Source: Catonia carolina
Lineage: Eukaryota > Arthropoda > Insecta > Hemiptera > Achilidae
DNA: 64,000 bases
Direction: 5' to 3'
NCBI GenBank assembly: GCA_035578175.1
Contig: JAQMRL010000022.1
Coordinates: 2,728,001 to 2,792,000 of the forward strand
The notes below the pieces were generated by a model. That model saw nothing but the letters and a program-made list of their open reading frames with translations. It made no database searches and was not told the origin of the DNA. Position numbers and translations under genes: made by a program. Each line of letters opens with the position of its first letter. Position 1 is the stretch's first letter. This document shows positions 54,901 through 59,608 of the stretch, one piece after another.

Positions 54901-57900
54901 AAGGTCACAATCTTCAGCTTGTTCACCAACGGCTCCATTGTACAGTGCTCCACTGCCGCTAGCTCTTTCCGCACACTTTCATAGAGCACCCAAGTTCAAT
55001 ATTCCACCGTATTAGGTATATAAAAAGTTGTTGTTTAGGTCAGTAGCCGAAAGGCTGGTTTGAACCTCTATAGGTTTTACTAAGTAAAACGAGAACTGAG
55101 GTGGTTTACCTTGCCTTCCTCACTGAGTGGAAAAGTATGCTCATCAGTATGCCGGGCCCTCTGAAAAGCACACACTCTTCACACTGCAAATGACACCTTC
55201 ACTTCATTCACCACAGGCTCTGGCTGCATAATGAAATACATTACTTTCGGAGGAGATAACTCTGACTAGTGTATTTTACACCTCTACCTCTTCTGTTCTT
55301 AAATACATAGTTCAGTCATATAATTGGCTGACCACGTGATAAGAAACAGAACTACTTTTTGTTTAGCAGATCGAGTGCAAATAATTTAACCCTCTACCTG
55401 TCTGTTATGGGCGATATATAAAAAGTATTTTACCAAATTTTCCGGATTCCGTACCAAGATCAGTTCTTATTAGTTCAGATCCCTGAGATTACACTGTGTA
55501 ATCAAATTTTACGAGGATAGTTTTCAGTAAAGTTTTATTAGTAAAGGACTTGCTAGTAAAAAGAACTGAATGTGATTCCGGTATTGCAAAGAAAATATTG
55601 GAATTACTCAGTCCTCAGTTTCAAATGTGTCTTTCATTTAAAACAACTAAAGTTAAAACACGTCATAAAAAGAATTTCAATTTAAAACTGGCAGCGGATT
55701 TTGACGTAATCACAGTTAAAAAATTTCGAAAGAGCTTCCTGAAGAAGCTCTTTAACTGATTACAATAGTATTGAATGCAATATTGCGTCTGGAGTACTTC
55801 TCTTGTTACTGGAAAGTTGCTCAAATTATAATTATTCAAAAATCTGGAAAACCACCACCGAAATATTATCTTACAGAATAAAAAAGTTTATTGCCAATTC
55901 TTTCAAAAGTTTTTAAAAAATTATTTATTCAAAGAATACGCTCAATACTAGATAACACAAATTTTATTCTAAATTACCAGTTTGATTTCAGAGAAGGACA
56001 TGGTACAAAATTGGGAAAATTCAGAGTTGTCAACAGTATCTACAAAGCACTTGAAGAGAAGAAATATGGCTTCACAATCTTACTTGACATCAAGCAAGCC
56101 TTTGAAAAAGTGTGGCAGAAAATTTTTCTTTCTAAAATGAAACAGATTCTTCCGCACCAGTATTATTCAATTATTACATCGCACAATTGGAGGACCGATA
56201 CTGTACAGTGAAGTATAAAGACGAACAATAATTTTTAAAACTAATCCAAACTGGTCTTCTACAAGGGAGCGTACTGTTTCTTATTTTGTGTTCCATATAC
56301 ACTACTGATCTTTCACAAAATGACAACACTACAGTAACAAAATTTACCTATAAACAATTCAGGCAATACACGAAAATTCACGAATTCGATCCTTATAGGA
56401 ACAGTTTAAGTAACAATTTATTTAAAGTAACTAAGTAGCAACATTTGACAGAGAACAAAATTAGCAAAAGAAGTGGCGTATGGAAACAAAAATAACAAAA
56501 GAGTCTTCATACCATATTTATACGAAAACGGAAAAATGTCCAGTAACATATAAATTTTACAATTCGATAAAGAAAAATATCTTGACCTCCAACTGGACAG
56601 GTGTCTGACGTAGAACACTCACATATGGAGCAAAAGAAAGCAGCTAAATCTCTAATACCAACAGCTGTATTCTATCCTTATCAGAAGTTTTAAATAGTCG
56701 TCCCAAAATAAACTATTAACGTATAAAACAGTACTCAAACCTGTGTGGAAATACCGGATAAAAGTCTGGGGTACAAGCCACAGTAACATTGAAATACCTC
56801 AAAGGTTTCAGTCAAAAATACTTTGAAACATCAAATAGTTATCTTGGTACATAATATCCAACAATATAATACACAGAGATACGAACACTCCCACAATACA
56901 AGAAGAAATACAGAAGTTCTGCACCAGTTATCAAATACAACATGAAAACCATCAAAATCTAGAAGGCATAAATCTCCTAGACAACAGTGAAACACACAAA
57001 AGACTGCACAGACTGCAACCTATAGATTTATTTTTACACTTTCACGCCAAGAACAAAAAAAATTGGAATTTATTGAGTGATACCAGAGATATTACTAACT
57101 CATAATTTACACTCACAATCCATCTACTCATTTTTCTATAAGAGCAGATCATAGATTCACAGTAACGCAAAACAATATATTTTTGTAATTATAAAATAAA
57201 ATATTTTTTGTACCCTATAAAAGGGGGAAAATTGCCCATAACGGGCAGGTGGAGTGTTACATTAATTGCACTCGATCTGTTGGTTCCAGGGCTACAAAAA
57301 ATAGTTCTGTTTCATACCACATAGTCATTATATGACTGAACTATTTAAGAACAGAAGAGGTAAAAGTGTAAAGACACTAGTCAGAGTTATTTATCTCCTC
57401 TGAGAGTAATGAATTTCACTGTACAGCCAGACCCTGTGGTGAATGAAGTGAATGTGTCATTTGCAGGGTGGAAAGTGGGTGCTTTTCGGAGGGTCTGGCA
57501 TGCTGATAAGAATACTCTTTCAATTCAGTGAGGAAGACAATAGTACACCACGTCACTCCTCGTTTTTACTTAGTAAAATCTTTAGAGGTTCAAACCAGCC
57601 GTTCAGCTGTTGACCTAAACGACAACAAGGGGAAAAAAGGTAATTTACGCAGTACATAAAAAACAAAAAAACTAACAGTTTATTTAACATGAAGCATTAG
57701 TAGTATTTTTCTATTTATTTTCATTCAGTTGTAAATTTGCTTTCATCTATGTACAATTATTTATTTAATCCTTTCCGGATCTTCTGTATGGAGTTTAATA
57801 CAGTAAACTTCCACCCCATGGAGGCGGTCAATTTTAAATTCTATTAAATACAAAGATAAGAAATACATAGAATCGAAAACAAATTTTAATCATGTTGAAA

Positions 57901-58576
57901 AAGGAAGAACGTTCCAGAAACAAAACAAAAAGAATAGATCGGACGGCGTGTTTGAAATTAAATTATTTATTCTGAGTGAAATAAATCATCGTCATGTTAC
58001 AGTAGGTAGACAACTACTTTAATATTTATAATATCGTACCTATTGTGTATGAGTTTTTAAAAAACTTTTTATAACAGTTAAGTCTGCAACTTTCATGATA
58101 AATATATCTGACGAGCCAGAATATTATGGAAGAAAGAGTTGAAGAATGAATATTTAATGAAAATTATTATCAATACATGATATAATTTTATGAATAAAGT
58201 TATATTTTATACTGTACAAGTATAAAGATAATTATACAAAGATTATCTTTATTGAATTACAAACGTTTTCAATTTTATAATTATAAATTTCACTTATTGG
58301 CAGCATTACTGTTAATAACTGTTCAAAATTAGTATTCAGTATTAATTAATAACGAAACATTAGAAAATATATTAAATTGCAATATAAATAAATAAATCAT
58401 AGACTAAAAAAGTAGAAATATTTATATTTACCTCCTCCACAAGACGCAGAACAAAGAGAACTAGGAATTATTGCCCAGTGGTAAAGTGGTTGTTGGCAAG
58501 AAGAACCATCGCCACCGCAGACTCCACATTCATCAACTTTTTGTTGAGAACCAATCATGAGGTCGCACCCGACTCT
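1198..58576 (-). CDS. nolo: ADAMTS-like secreted protein (ADAMTSL1/ADAMTSL3 type), ten internal exons, partial at both ends
   Basis: The join of 58576-58432, 47730-47601, 44304-44202, 25988-25890, 24206-24062, 21313-21196, 7245-7057, 4280-4105, 2489-2149 and 1499-1198 is open for 582 codons plus 2 nt. Visible modules: the end of an ADAMTS Cys-rich module (residues 1-27, CGVCGGD at 17-23), TSRs starting near W34, W93, W152, W253, W354, W413 and W475, and an Ig start with CPVKKF at 576-581. This order matches vertebrate ADAMTSL1/3 and the fly nolo group. These are secreted matrix glycoproteins without a protease domain, acting in extracellular matrix and fibrillin microfibril organisation. N-x-S/T sites occur at about 121, 172, 414 and 543. 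The spacer domain usual after the Cys-rich module is missing. The symbol is given by family resemblance, not by a search. Both gene ends lie outside the window. Confidence 0.9.
1500..2148 (-). other. Intron between exons I and J (649 bp)
   Basis: The shortest intron of the gene. Canonical GT-AG. AT-rich, with no repeat or reading frame that I could recognise. Confidence 0.8.
2149..2489 (-). CDS. ADAMTSL exon I: rest of TSR 5, TSR 6 and start of TSR 7
   Basis: Residues 369-482, the longest exon (341 nt). Acceptor tattttacag; donor AAA|gtaaga, phase 1 in and phase 0 out. It ends TSR 5 (TCNDHPCPP), holds all of TSR 6 ([20 protein letters not shown] to CNILDCP) and starts TSR 7 (RWHTSEWTK). TSR 6 has Pro where the O-fucose acceptor Ser/Thr normally sits. 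N414-H-S is a sequon. A run of four Pro lies before the penultimate Cys pair of TSR 6. Confidence 0.93.
2490..4104 (-). other. Intron between exons H and I (1.6 kb)
   Basis: Canonical GT-AG. A short degraded tRNA-like stretch lies at about 2868-2945. Otherwise nothing recognisable. Confidence 0.75.
4105..4280 (-). CDS. ADAMTSL exon H: Ser/Tyr-rich linker and start of TSR 5
   Basis: Residues 310-368 plus 1 nt. A Cys-free linker ([20 protein letters not shown] and onward) leads to [19 protein letters not shown], the first half of TSR 5, very like the YDWEYEGFTKCSESCGGG stretch of vertebrate ADAMTSL1. Donor G|gtaaga. The acceptor is a tandem cagcag: using the first AG adds 3 nt (exon to 4283) and changes Arg310 to Ser-Arg without breaking the frame. 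The inner site is given here. Confidence 0.88.
4944..5121 (-). mobile_element. tRNA-derived SINE, family B, with TSD
   Basis: Read on the minus strand it has a tRNA-like head with an A-box-like stretch (ggcgtagttgg) and B-box (gggttcgtttcc), a middle with gggtctggaaa, and an end with gtcgctaatgacc, gcagttgatgcgac and an AAATAAA-type tail. The 10-bp direct repeats agaagatttt at 4944-4953 and 5112-5121 look like the TSD. A relative is at 46301-46474. Confidence 0.8.
5643..5863. repeat. Tandem duplication, period 115 bp, two units
   Basis: Units 5643-5757 and 5758-5863 share long identical runs (for example tcttttattatgtgtttgtt and ggtgtcatctagagttcag) with few substitutions. Non-coding, in the intron between exons G and H. 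Confidence 0.9.
7057..7245 (-). CDS. ADAMTSL exon G: TSR 4
   Basis: Residues 247-309 plus 2 nt. Acceptor gaattgttacag; one base completes Asn247. The peptide [20 protein letters not shown] continues through C-K-I and ends [10 protein letters not shown]. It carries the full TSR Cys pattern and the C-x-x-S-C-x-G motif. The chosen donor is AG|gtcaac, weak at positions +3 to +6. It keeps the frame with exon H. A second GT 16 nt further on would also keep the frame but has no AG before it. Confidence 0.85.
12527..12571. repeat. Small hairpin
   Basis: gcagggctgctgaataa is mirrored by ttattcaacggccctgc with about 9 bases between. The pairing is interrupted by one or two mismatches. It stands out in AT-rich surroundings; purpose unknown. 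Confidence 0.6.
15921..16080 (-). mobile_element. tRNA-derived SINE, family B, diverged
   Basis: Same order as the copy at 4944-5121 on the minus strand: degraded tRNA-like head with gggttcgatccc-like B-box, then the ctggaagattattacaag-like middle and gttgatgcaac end with T-rich tract on the plus strand. Confidence 0.7.
16590..16965 (-). repeat. Interspersed repeat, relative of 46525-46985
   Basis: On the minus strand it shares atgtcagaaactacaa, acgtaatctacac and gaccggaagtgg with the repeat at 46525-46985, through to the tcatgag-containing end. Non-coding; class unknown. Confidence 0.75.
17545..17855 (-). mobile_element. tRNA-like SINE, family C
   Basis: About 310 bp, homologous in reverse orientation to 63005-63325: tRNA-like head (tggtatagtggtgaagtcgt), cagctg-containing block, gagacgaaggttctgcggtt, then the actgtctagtac-like middle and an end with catctcattgggtcatg. 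The 102-codon minus frame across it has no family resemblance. Confidence 0.75.
18149..18330 (+). mobile_element. tRNA-derived SINE, family B, diverged
   Basis: tRNA-like head with tctcagtggttagagtg (A-box) and gggtttaattcc (B-box), followed by the family middle gctagggtctggaatt and the ctaacccatagtagtcactgataac end. It lies immediately before the first CA-bearing repeat copy. Confidence 0.7.
18343..19348 (+). repeat. CA-bearing TIR-like repeat, copy 1
   Basis: Starts aatctggtgtgaaacactca then actttctcttgcc. It holds two diverged blocks with ctacaacttttatt and gttgtaggt, then ttccggttgaccgattttga, a large CA tract and a tail ending cgacatgaaaacaatac. It lacks the final ggcaagagaaagt seen in copy 2. 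No protein is recognisable. Confidence 0.85.
19116..19259. repeat. CA/TG microsatellite, about 144 bp
   Basis: Mostly CA with a few CG and TA interruptions. It is the expanded form of a CA tract present at the same place in every copy of the host repeat. Several spurious frames of His-Thr or Cys-Val arise from it. Confidence 0.95.
19513..20424 (+). repeat. CA-bearing TIR-like repeat, copy 2 (tandem)
   Basis: Same order as copy 1, 1170 bp downstream in the same orientation. The ends are complementary: actttctcttgcc near the start and ggcaagagaaagt at the end. The CA tract (20229-20285) is short and interrupted by CAGA. About 910 bp, probably close to full length. Confidence 0.87.
20430..20535 (-). 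mobile_element. SINE family B fragment
   Basis: tRNA-like head only, on the minus strand (ttagcgtgctacgctgtaat, then gtcccaggtctgattctggc). It abuts the end of CA-bearing copy 2. Confidence 0.6.
21196..21313 (-). CDS. ADAMTSL exon F: Pro-rich linker between TSR 3 and TSR 4
   Basis: Residues 208-246 plus 2 nt. Acceptor ctgttttag; the first two bases complete Tyr208. The peptide [20 protein letters not shown] and its continuation has no cysteine and is rich in Pro, Glu and Leu, like the variable acidic linker that follows the third of the central TSRs in vertebrate ADAMTSL1/3. Donor AA|gtaagt is strong. The call rests on splice sites and unbroken phase on both sides more than on sequence conservation. 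Confidence 0.85.
21314..24061 (-). other. Intron between exons E and F (2.7 kb)
   Basis: A short inverted repeat pair lies at 22530-22567 and 22866-22897 and may mark an old 370-bp TIR element. The stretches 21420-22500 and 22900-24060 show nothing else I recognise. Confidence 0.7.
22530..22897. repeat. Short inverted repeat pair
   Basis: cttagtttgctcctactgt at 22530-22567 returns inverted as acagtaggagcaaactaag at 22866-22897. The 300 bp between is AT-rich with repeated aagtattt and agtagtttgtt motifs. It may be a degraded TIR element. Confidence 0.6.
24062..24206 (-). CDS. ADAMTSL exon E: body of TSR 3
   Basis: Residues 160-207 plus 1 nt. It begins directly at the first Cys with [16 protein letters not shown]. 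Further cysteines fall at C183-like, CSTG and ITC positions. RNVT holds a sequon at N172. Acceptor tttaaacag, donor T|gtaagt (near-consensus). Phase 0 entry, phase 1 exit. Confidence 0.92.
24207..25889 (-). other. Intron between exons D and E (1.7 kb)
   Basis: Contains the intact SINE-like retroposon at 24938-25319 and a 20-base A run near 25543. Otherwise AT-rich and unremarkable. Confidence 0.75.
24926..25331 (+). mobile_element. SINE-like retroposon, 382 bp, with 12-bp TSD
   Basis: Element 24938-25319 begins gttgttgtttaggtcaac, has a GGTTTGA B-box-like motif near its start, and ends ccggttatgggcg. The repeat ttcagtttaagt at 24926-24937 and 25320-25331 is an exact TSD. Three more copies are at 37489, 55027 and 57234. 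It has no A tail and no coding capacity. Confidence 0.85.
25890..25988 (-). CDS. ADAMTSL exon D: second half of TSR 2 and Trp-rich start of TSR 3
   Basis: Residues 127-159, exactly 33 codons, phase 0 on both sides. Acceptor gtgttttag, donor GAG|gtaatc. It encodes [17 protein letters not shown], the close of TSR 2 (CNPLPCPP), and then TWVAGEWSE, the Trp ladder of TSR 3. The upstream intron, 18.2 kb, is the longest in the window. Found by motif and phase. Confidence 0.9.
27509..28150 (+). mobile_element. GC-rich LTR-like sequence, copy 1 (3' end uncertain)
   Basis: Begins tgtcgccgac, like the solo LTR at 43301, and matches it over long blocks (gagccccgcag, cgtctgccgatagcgcggcc, gaggcggttctctccgggtc). 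It carries three diverged units of a ggccctgaaa..ggccgttt motif near the start, against one in the other copy, and an extra agatctct stutter at 27902-27950. Its 3' end has diverged. The 173-codon minus frame is a GC-rich chance frame here. Confidence 0.75.
28505..28745. repeat. Interspersed repeat, relative of 35885-36155
   Basis: Shares actactgcggct-like, ctgattggtct and agagtgc.ccctcaaca-like blocks in the same order with 35885-36155. GC is higher than in its surroundings. Class unknown. Confidence 0.55.
29261..29996 (+). mobile_element. Non-LTR retrotransposon 3' fragment with 13-bp TSD
   Basis: Broken frames on the plus strand give [25 protein letters not shown] and DQKD-like segments, as in the C-terminal part of insect endonuclease-reverse transcriptase proteins. 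The direct repeat aaagggccatttt at 29261-29273 and 29984-29996 flanks it and looks like the TSD. Frameshifts and stops show that it is dead. Confidence 0.75.
30703..31413 (-). repeat. CA-bearing TIR-like repeat, copy 3 (inverted, diverged)
   Basis: Reverse orientation: opens tactttctcttgcc, contains a degenerate GT/GC tract at 30843-30870 and closes ggcaagagaaagtcgtgtga. Internal blocks are shorter and more diverged than in copies 1, 2 and 4. Confidence 0.8.
35060..35280 (+). mobile_element. Possible LINE 3' fragment
   Basis: Broken plus-strand frames give [16 protein letters not shown] and a [16 protein letters not shown] stretch near gacgatatggacgaaacc, similar to the end of LINE reverse transcriptase proteins. 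A weak call, made by eye only. Confidence 0.4.
35885..36155. repeat. Interspersed repeat, relative of 28505-28745
   Basis: Contains gaactactgcggct, ctgattggtct and gcaacagagtgcctccac in the same order as the other copy. No coding capacity. Confidence 0.55.
36690..36744. repeat. AAT microsatellite
   Basis: About 18 uninterrupted units of AAT/ATA. Confidence 0.95.
37350..37482 (-). mobile_element. LINE 3' end fragment
   Basis: On the minus strand: a GAATGCCGGAACAGGCC block, then gggcctaatccttgac and an atgatgat stutter. The gaacagg..taatccttga end is shared with the LINE 3' ends near 38215 and 44130. Confidence 0.55.
37489..37838 (+). mobile_element. SINE-like retroposon copy, 5' truncated
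   Basis: Matches 24938-25319 from gttttactaagtaaa onward: ctgagtgg, ccaggccctctgaaaa, cttcattcaccacag, ctcagaggagataactctg and the ttctgttatgggg end. The first 40 bases are missing. Confidence 0.8.
37845..38235 (+). mobile_element. LINE 3' fragment
   Basis: A plus frame gives [20 protein letters not shown], then [10 protein letters not shown] and a RRKKRC block, as in the C-terminus of insect LINE proteins. The end cctatgcctagtcttg resembles the LINE 3' end at 44125-44150. Stops break the frame. Confidence 0.6.
38455..39268 (+). repeat. CA-bearing TIR-like repeat, copy 4 (5' truncated)
   Basis: Begins inside the element and runs through the ccggttgaccgattttgatg block, a CA/CG tract at 39078-39134 and the full terminal ggcaagagaaagt at 39253-39265. 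Confidence 0.83.
40204..41434. mobile_element. Candidate TIR DNA transposon, 1.2 kb, non-autonomous or decayed
   Basis: aaagtgaccgttcata at the left end returns inverted on the right as aaagtgaccgcccata; about 20 of 25 bases agree by eye, and an A-run with GGAC follows in both. The interior has no intact transposase. The SINE palindrome at 41166-41412 sits just inside the right end. Confidence 0.5.
41166..41412. repeat. Palindrome made of two head-to-head SINE tails
   Basis: The left arm is the SINE A tail in reverse (aacgtccgactgttctgcaa, gcagacggtgaaggatga) and the right arm the same in forward order, around a spacer of about 15 bases (gtgcctgaatgggat). Pairing continues beyond the SINE into flanking cctcacttttga and tcaaaagtgagg. 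Arms about 115 bp, nearly perfect. No tRNA head remains. Confidence 0.9.
43195..44155 (+). mobile_element. LINE 3' remnant split by a solo LTR
   Basis: Before 43300 a plus frame reads [10 protein letters not shown]. After 43874, with a frameshift, it reads [10 protein letters not shown], then [18 protein letters not shown] and ERPRKR, the usual order at the end of insect LINE reverse transcriptase ORFs. The end is cttatgcctaatccttgatag plus an AAG run. The pieces flank the LTR at 43301-43870. Confidence 0.75.
43301..43870. mobile_element. Solo LTR, 570 bp, with 4-bp TSD
   Basis: Starts tgtcaccgac and ends gtcggcgaca, a TG..CA boundary with a 10-bp imperfect inverted repeat. Flanked by atac at 43297-43300 and 43871-43874. 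GC-rich inside (gagccccgcag, gatagcgcggccgaggcgg), unlike the surrounding DNA. No internal region is present, so a solo LTR left by recombination is the simplest reading. A Ty3/gypsy-type element is suggested by the TSD length only. The minus frames over it are artefacts. Confidence 0.82.
44202..44304 (-). CDS. ADAMTSL exon C: first half of TSR 2
   Basis: Residues 92-126. Acceptor attttag; one base completes Lys92. The peptide reads [16 protein letters not shown] and then RVRHVFC, a typical TSR start with the C-x-x-T-C-G-G O-fucosylation consensus. N121-G-T123 is an N-glycosylation sequon. Donor AAG|gtaaat in phase 0. It is too short for an ORF list and was found from TSR motifs and splice phase. 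It lies just beyond LINE and LTR debris at 43200-44155. Confidence 0.9.
44600..45010 (+). mobile_element. LINE reverse transcriptase C-terminal remnant
   Basis: Plus frames give [20 protein letters not shown], then [27 protein letters not shown] and, after a shift, [14 protein letters not shown] and [15 protein letters not shown]. This is the conserved end of insect endonuclease-reverse transcriptase ORFs. A stop and a frameshift break it. An atgatgatga stutter marks the 3' end. Confidence 0.82.
45908..45984. repeat. Compound GT/GA microsatellite
   Basis: About 8 GT units followed by about 28 GA units. The 63-codon Arg-Glu frame over it is spurious. Confidence 0.95.
46301..46474 (-). mobile_element. 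tRNA-derived SINE, family B, well preserved
   Basis: Minus strand: gcctccgtagcgtagtggta A-box region, gcgctagcctaccacgtgg, B-box gggttcgattcc, then ggtcagggtctggaaatt, and the end gtcgctaatgaccgagcag, ttgatgcgac and aaataaataaa. It is the best copy of the family in the window. Confidence 0.85.
46525..46985 (+). repeat. Interspersed repeat with internal 134-bp tandem dimer
   Basis: Two diverged units at about 46553-46686 and 46687-46820 each run from gtcaga, through ggattcgtaatctacac, to gaagt..cccaaaa and aagtcaa.aaat. The relative at 16590-16965 has one unit. The end with catgagacgcgtcatctcag matches the other copy's end. Confidence 0.8.
47601..47730 (-). CDS. ADAMTSL exon B: rest of TSR 1
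   Basis: Residues 49-91 plus 2 nt. Acceptor ttttttcag; the first two bases complete the third Gly of CGGG, followed by YKMSTVVC. Conserved TSR cysteines follow at 57, 71, 84 and 89, and the repeat ends CNTHRCPP. Donor AA|gtaatt splits a Lys codon (phase 2), which exon C completes. The opposite strand carries a 101-codon frame that is a shadow of this exon and its flanks. Confidence 0.9.
49495..49580 (-). mobile_element. SINE family B-like head fragment
   Basis: ttcccagatcctgccgagat, then aacccaggaccttt on the plus strand; read on the minus strand this is the B-box and middle of the tRNA-like head. Degraded. Confidence 0.45.
50175..50270 (+). mobile_element. SINE family B-like head
   Basis: tRNA-like: ctgcctccgcggtccagtga, ctagagcgttaaactgctct and B-box gggttcgatta. 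It joins directly to the LINE fragment that follows. Confidence 0.6.
50271..50690 (-). mobile_element. LINE 3' fragment, antisense
   Basis: The plus strand reads gtcatcagtctctcgactgg and tttgatgcagttctgcagg, then pyrimidine-rich sequence. This is the complement of a widespread arthropod LINE reverse transcriptase C-terminal region. The minus-strand frames are broken. Confidence 0.6.
52023..52231 (+). mobile_element. tRNA-derived SINE, family A, with 14-bp TSD
   Basis: A-box tggcgcagttgg at 52046-52057 and B-box ggttcgaatcc at 52089-52099. The body has catacgttacaaaaaatca, tccttcaccgtctgcatt and gcagaacagtcgaacgtta, then an A-rich tail. The TSD tacaaatcggttgc is exact at 52023-52036 and 52218-52231. 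Both Pol III boxes look usable. Confidence 0.9.
52287..52526 (+). mobile_element. SINE with family A head and a different tail
   Basis: Head ggccgcattggcgtagttgg with B-box gggttcgaatccc as in family A. After the tcatacgttacaaaaaatca block the end is aacgtcgtcgctaatggcc, gttgatgcgacgg and ataaataaataaa, resembling the family B end. TSD aattagaa(c/t)at at 52287-52297 and 52516-52526. Confidence 0.85.
52577..52775 (-). mobile_element. tRNA-derived SINE, family A, inverted, with TSD
   Basis: Minus orientation: poly-T, tttaacgtccgactgttt, gcagacggtgaaggatgaaa, then the reversed tRNA-like head ending aacgcggccggc. TSD caataaac(t/g)ata at 52577-52588 and 52764-52775. Confidence 0.88.
55017..55425 (+). 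mobile_element. SINE-like retroposon, full length, with 11-bp TSD
   Basis: Element 55027-55414, begins gttgttgtttaggtcagt and ends tctgttatgggcg, as at 24938-25319. Duplicated tatataaaaag flanks it. It precedes the jockey-like remnant. Confidence 0.83.
55720..57105 (+). pseudogene. Jockey-like non-LTR retrotransposon reverse transcriptase remnant
   Basis: Plus frames run in order through [63 protein letters not shown] (motif A, Asp kept), [43 protein letters not shown] and HKRLHRLQP. This is the order in jockey-clade reverse transcriptases of insects. At least two frameshifts and many stops are present, and no YADD motif is readable. The 106-codon frame at 55891-56211 is one piece of it, not a gene. 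Inactive. Confidence 0.88.
57221..57637 (-). mobile_element. SINE-like retroposon, inverted, with TSD
   Basis: Element 57234-57626 in reverse: gcccataacgggcaggtgga to tgttgacctaaacgacaac. Flanked by aaggggg(a)aaa and aagggg(a)aaaa. With the copy at 55027 it brackets the jockey-like remnant in inverted orientation. Confidence 0.8.
58432..58576 (-). CDS. ADAMTSL exon A: end of Cys-rich module and start of TSR 1
   Basis: Residues 1-48. The exon opens in phase 0 after a good acceptor (ttttttatttgcag) with [20 protein letters not shown], then GGDGSSC, the hallmark end of the ADAMTS Cys-rich module. Only about six residues later comes [18 protein letters not shown], the start of a TSR, all in one uninterrupted exon. 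The donor is GGAG|gtaaat, leaving phase 1. The ATG two codons upstream of the exon lies in the intron and is not a start. The earlier exons lie beyond 64000 or are not recognisable in 58577-64000. Confidence 0.92.
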
Positions 58577-58734
58577 CTGCAAATAAAAAAATTAAAGAAC
58601 ATAATTTTCTTTTATTTCCATTATAGCTGAATTGTATAACAAATAATTTCACATTTTTCCACCTCGATATAAGTCCTGGGCACAATTCTCAGTTACGTGT
58701 TCTATGCAGTAGCATAATCTTCTCACTTTCTTCT

Positions 58735-58920
58735 TCTCAATTCGCCGGCCGCATTGGCGTAGTTGGTTACGTGCTCACCTCTCATCATGCGATCTTGGGT
58801 TCAAATCCCATTCAGGCACGGCATATTTTCATAAGTTACAAATAAATCACTTCATCTTTCACCGTCTGCATTAGCAGTAATTGCAGAACAGTCGGACGTT
58901 AAACAAAAAAAATCTCAATG
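58735..58920 (+). mobile_element. tRNA-derived SINE, family A
   Basis: Head gccggccgcattggcgtagt at 58744, B-box gggttcaaatccc, body with ttcaccgtctgcattagc, end gcagaacagtcggacgttaa and a short A tail to about 58912. Probable TSD tctcaat on each side. Confidence 0.87.
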
Positions 58921-59083
58921 CCTATCCCAAAATTTGACATGTCATAAACAATTTACATAATTTTGGGTGACCAAAAGCGTTTATAATTTGTCTTATTTTA
59001 TTATAGTATATTTATACCGAATTAAGTAATTATATAGGGCTAAAAATAAAAAAGGTAAAATTAACTAATATTTTAATGGAATA

Positions 59084-59608
59084 CAGTAAAATCTCGTTTA
59101 TCCGGCCTTTGATGACCCGTTATTTTTATTTAATATTCACATAGATAATAATTTTTAACTATGATAGCAAAGAACGTAAGTAACTATACCAAAGATTCAC
59201 TTTTTATTTTGATTACATGTACAGTTCCTGCATGGATTGTACAATAAATTATGGTAAAAAAATTCTTTTTGTCGAGTTTAAGAAAGTTTTACTAGATGTC
59301 ACTTCAGGTGAACTATTAATAATAAAGCCTTCCTTGACAGTGCTTCAATCAAACGCCAAACGTGTTTGAAACAGAAGACAGTGGACCAATTCTTTGTTAA
59401 GAAATGATGTGAAAAGTTATTTTTATATTTTTTAATGTCTTTTAAACAATTCTATGTAATTTTGTTAAAAAAATTTAGTTTTTTATCGCAGTAAACTGTA
59501 TGTCTACTTATTTAAGGATTTGTTTTACTTATTACCCATCTTACCCGGATTTTCGATTTTTCGAATTACCTTTGGTCCCTATAAGTCCTGATGAACGAGG
59601 TTGTACTG
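59084..59608. mobile_element. Pogo/Tigger-like DNA transposon remnant, 525 bp
   Basis: Left end cagtaaaatctcgtttatcc, right end (reversed) cagtacaacctcgttcatca, the cagt.aacctcgtt.atc TIR typical of Tigger elements in the IS630-Tc1-mariner superfamily. TA precedes the left end; CA, a likely mutated TA, follows the right. Near the middle a plus frame ends with KQKTVDQFFVKK and stop, like the last residues of a pogo-type transposase. Deleted and inactive. Confidence 0.75.

Larger units (their letters stand above)
47731..58431 (-). other. Intron between exons A and B (10.7 kb)
   Basis: Repeats cluster at 49500-50690, 52023-52775 and 55017-57637. The segments 47740-49490, 50930-52020, 52780-55010 and 57640-58430 show only AT-rich sequence and chance frames. 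Confidence 0.75.

Noticed and set aside
55891..56211. A 106-codon frame with reverse transcriptase similarity
   Set aside because: It is one unbroken piece of a decayed jockey-like element; stops and frameshifts follow, so it is not a gene.
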